A stretch of 7,595 nt of DNA. Source: Odoribacter sp. UBA944 (GTDB lineage: Bacteria > Bacteroidota > Bacteroidia > Bacteroidales > Marinifilaceae). The notes under the pieces were generated by a model. It was not told where the DNA came from. It saw nothing but the letters and a program-made list of their open reading frames with translations, and ran no database searches. Shown piece after piece: positions 6,753 through 7,595 of this stretch. The DNA lies in the NCBI GenBank assembly GCA_002293375.1, contig DBDA01000043.1, positions 30,439-38,033 on the forward strand, written 5' to 3'. Both the position numbers and the translations under genes were made by a program. Within the stretch, counting starts at the first letter, position 1, and each line of letters starts with the position of its first letter.

Positions 6753-7097
6753 TTAGTAAATAGATTTCAACCCGGCTTTGTACAGTTCGCCGCAGGTTTT
6801 GAACATGGTGTGTTTGCACTGCAGGAGCACAATGCCGCTCTCCCTGGCGATCTCCATCATTTCCGGGGTGATCGGTTTGTTCCGAACGAACAGGATCGAG
6901 GGAATATCGGATAGTTCGGCGGTCCGGATCACCTGGGGATTGGCCAGGCCGGTGATCAGGATGGCGTCCGTTGCGTTCAGCCGCAGGACATCGCCCAGCA
7001 GGTCGGCGGCAAATGCCCGGGCGATCTCCCAGGATAGTTTTTCTTCTCCGCAGGCTACTGTCAGGTCCAACAGCTGTACAATATTGTTTAGTGTCAT
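6753..7097 (-). CDS. DRTGG-domain-like protein (first gene of operon)
   Basis: This 114-residue protein appears to be the first gene of the five-gene block. It shares its layout with the protein at 4586-4942: VACGEE near the start, ARAFAADLLGDVLRLNA (26-42) matching the other's ASDLLSDVMGNA, a strand AILITGL, a hydrophobic strand SILFVRNK and a last strand GIVLLQC followed by a helix. The canonical GGY before the ASDLL motif is not kept, so it is the more divergent paralogue. No enzyme motif is visible. Such proteins pair with GHKL ATPases in hydrogenase loci (recalled), suggesting a partner-binding role. Start is ATG 7097 with no Shine-Dalgarno; a long non-coding stretch lies upstream. Confidence 0.75.
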   Translation of the reverse strand: MTLNNIVQLLDLTVACGEEKLSWEIARAFAADLLGDVLRLNATDAILITGLANPQVIRTAELSDIPSILFVRNKPITPEMMEIARESGIVLLQCKHTMFKTCGELYKAGLKSIY

Positions 7098-7118
7098 GTT
7101 TTGGGTGTATTGTGGCGA

Positions 7119-7126
7119 CGAATATA
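7119..7126 (-). promoter_or_regulatory. Weak -7-like box upstream of the operon
   Basis: TATATTCG on the minus strand, 21 bp before the first start codon, matches the Bacteroides -7 consensus TAnnTTTG with one mismatch. No good TTTG lies at the expected 19-21 bp further upstream, so this is only a candidate for the operon promoter. Confidence 0.22.
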
Positions 7127-7195
7127 GTAAATAATTCCGGGAAATAATCTAAATTTTTGTTGTTGGGAGTTTTTTGTCTGTATAGATCCTTCTCT

Positions 7196-7283
7196 GCCTT
7201 TACTCTGCCTTTAGTATACTGTCGTTATACCGTCATTATACCGTCGTTAGACCGTCCATAGATCGGCGTTATACCGTTTGTAG
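7196..7283. repeat. Degenerate 11-bp tandem repeat array (8 units)
   Basis: Eight consecutive 11-bp units in one register. Units at 7196 and 7207 read GCCTTTACTCT and GCCTTTAGTAT. Units at 7218, 7229, 7240, 7251, 7262 and 7273 follow the consensus ACCGTCGTTAT with 10, 10, 10, 8, 9 and 7 matches of 11. A further unit at 7284 fits poorly (5 of 11). Junctions between units form near-palindromes such as CGTTATACCG (7223-7232 and 7267-7276). The period is close to one helical turn, so repeated sites would face the same side of the DNA. It ends about 100 bp upstream of the operon's first gene. Confidence 0.8.
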
Positions 7284-7595
7284 ATGGTGTATAAATCGGT
7301 GGGGTGTTGTATTTCCGGGAGATGTGTTGGGGGAAGGTATTTTTTATCTCCGGGATGCCGGTTTGTGTGTAATATACGAGATTTGTTGCGTTTTCACAAG
7401 GGGGGATGTAGATTTTTTTTGCGGGATAGCTTTTGCAAGGGAAGATGTTGATTCTCCTATTGTGATAAGTGTGGTAAAAATGAAGAATGATATATCTGTA
7501 ATGTTTGGTTGCAATCACAGGCCAGAGATGTTGATGGAGAGAAGAGAATTACGACCCAATCGCTGCTCATAAATTGACGATGAGGCCGACAATGC

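Larger units (their letters stand above)
7098..7595. other. Non-coding upstream region of the operon
   Basis: About 500 bp without a convincing gene. It is AT-richer than the operon and contains the 11-bp repeat array described separately. Its two longest open frames (7324-7572 plus, 7225-7518 minus) look like chance: they lack a recognisable domain and the minus one runs through the repeats. At the right edge the minus strand is open from 7595 to a TGA at 7515 (26 residues, containing YEQRLGRN), possibly the tail of an unseen gene. No RNA gene or intrinsic terminator is apparent. Confidence 0.6.

Noticed and set aside
6742..6819. N-terminal extension of the RsbW-like ATPase to an ATG at 6819.
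   Set aside because: It would overlap the preceding DRTGG-like gene by 67 bp and adds nothing resembling the family; ATG 6741 fits the domain start and the spacing.
7196..7283. CRISPR array.
   Set aside because: Units are 11 bp, contiguous and degenerate; there are no spacers or longer conserved repeats, and no cas genes.
7312..7366. Imperfect inverted repeat around GGAGAT / ATCTCC as a terminator.
   Set aside because: Only six paired bases with a loop over 20 nt and no T-run after it.
7225..7518. Minus-strand open frame of 97 codons in the upstream region.
   Set aside because: It passes through the 11-bp repeats, has no recognisable domain, and its composition is unlike the operon genes.

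Overview
The window looks like part of an anaerobic Bacteroidota genome, most likely Bacteroidales. Three signs support this: start codons lack Shine-Dalgarno sequences and have A-rich leaders, one internal promoter matches the Bacteroides-type TTTG / TAnnTTTG consensus, and the gene content fits a fermentative anaerobe. The genus cannot be told from the sequence. All recognisable genes lie on the minus strand, so the text reads from the right edge to the left; long plus-strand open frames are shadows of these genes.

Right part (7098-7595): about 500 bp with no convincing gene. It contains an 11-bp tandem repeat array at 7196-7283, about 100 bp upstream of the first gene of the operon. A possible gene tail enters from the right edge.

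First transcription block (7097 to 3867), five tightly packed genes: a DRTGG-like protein, an RsbW/SpoIIAB-like GHKL ATPase, a [FeFe]-hydrogenase-like iron-sulfur protein with a degenerate active site, a second DRTGG-like protein, and a PHP-domain metallo-phosphoesterase. Intergenic gaps are about 10 bp, and the last pair overlaps as TAATG. From memory, this set is found next to NAD-linked [FeFe] hydrogenases in Thermotoga and many clostridia. Its job is unproven; the parts suggest a redox-responsive kinase/phosphatase or assembly system for the hydrogenase.

A 129-bp gap (3738-3866) follows. It holds a hairpin and a good Bacteroides-type promoter.

Second block (3737 to the left edge): a second small GHKL ATPase, an HndB-like thioredoxin-fold ferredoxin, the NuoF-like diaphorase subunit HydB, and the catalytic subunit HydA, which is cut by the window edge inside its first H-cluster motif. 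Together HydB and HydA would couple NAD(H), and probably ferredoxin, to H2 formation or uptake. The NuoE-like subunit (HydC/HndA) expected in such clusters is not in the window. Its usual place, between the PHP gene and the second ATPase, is occupied by the promoter-bearing gap.
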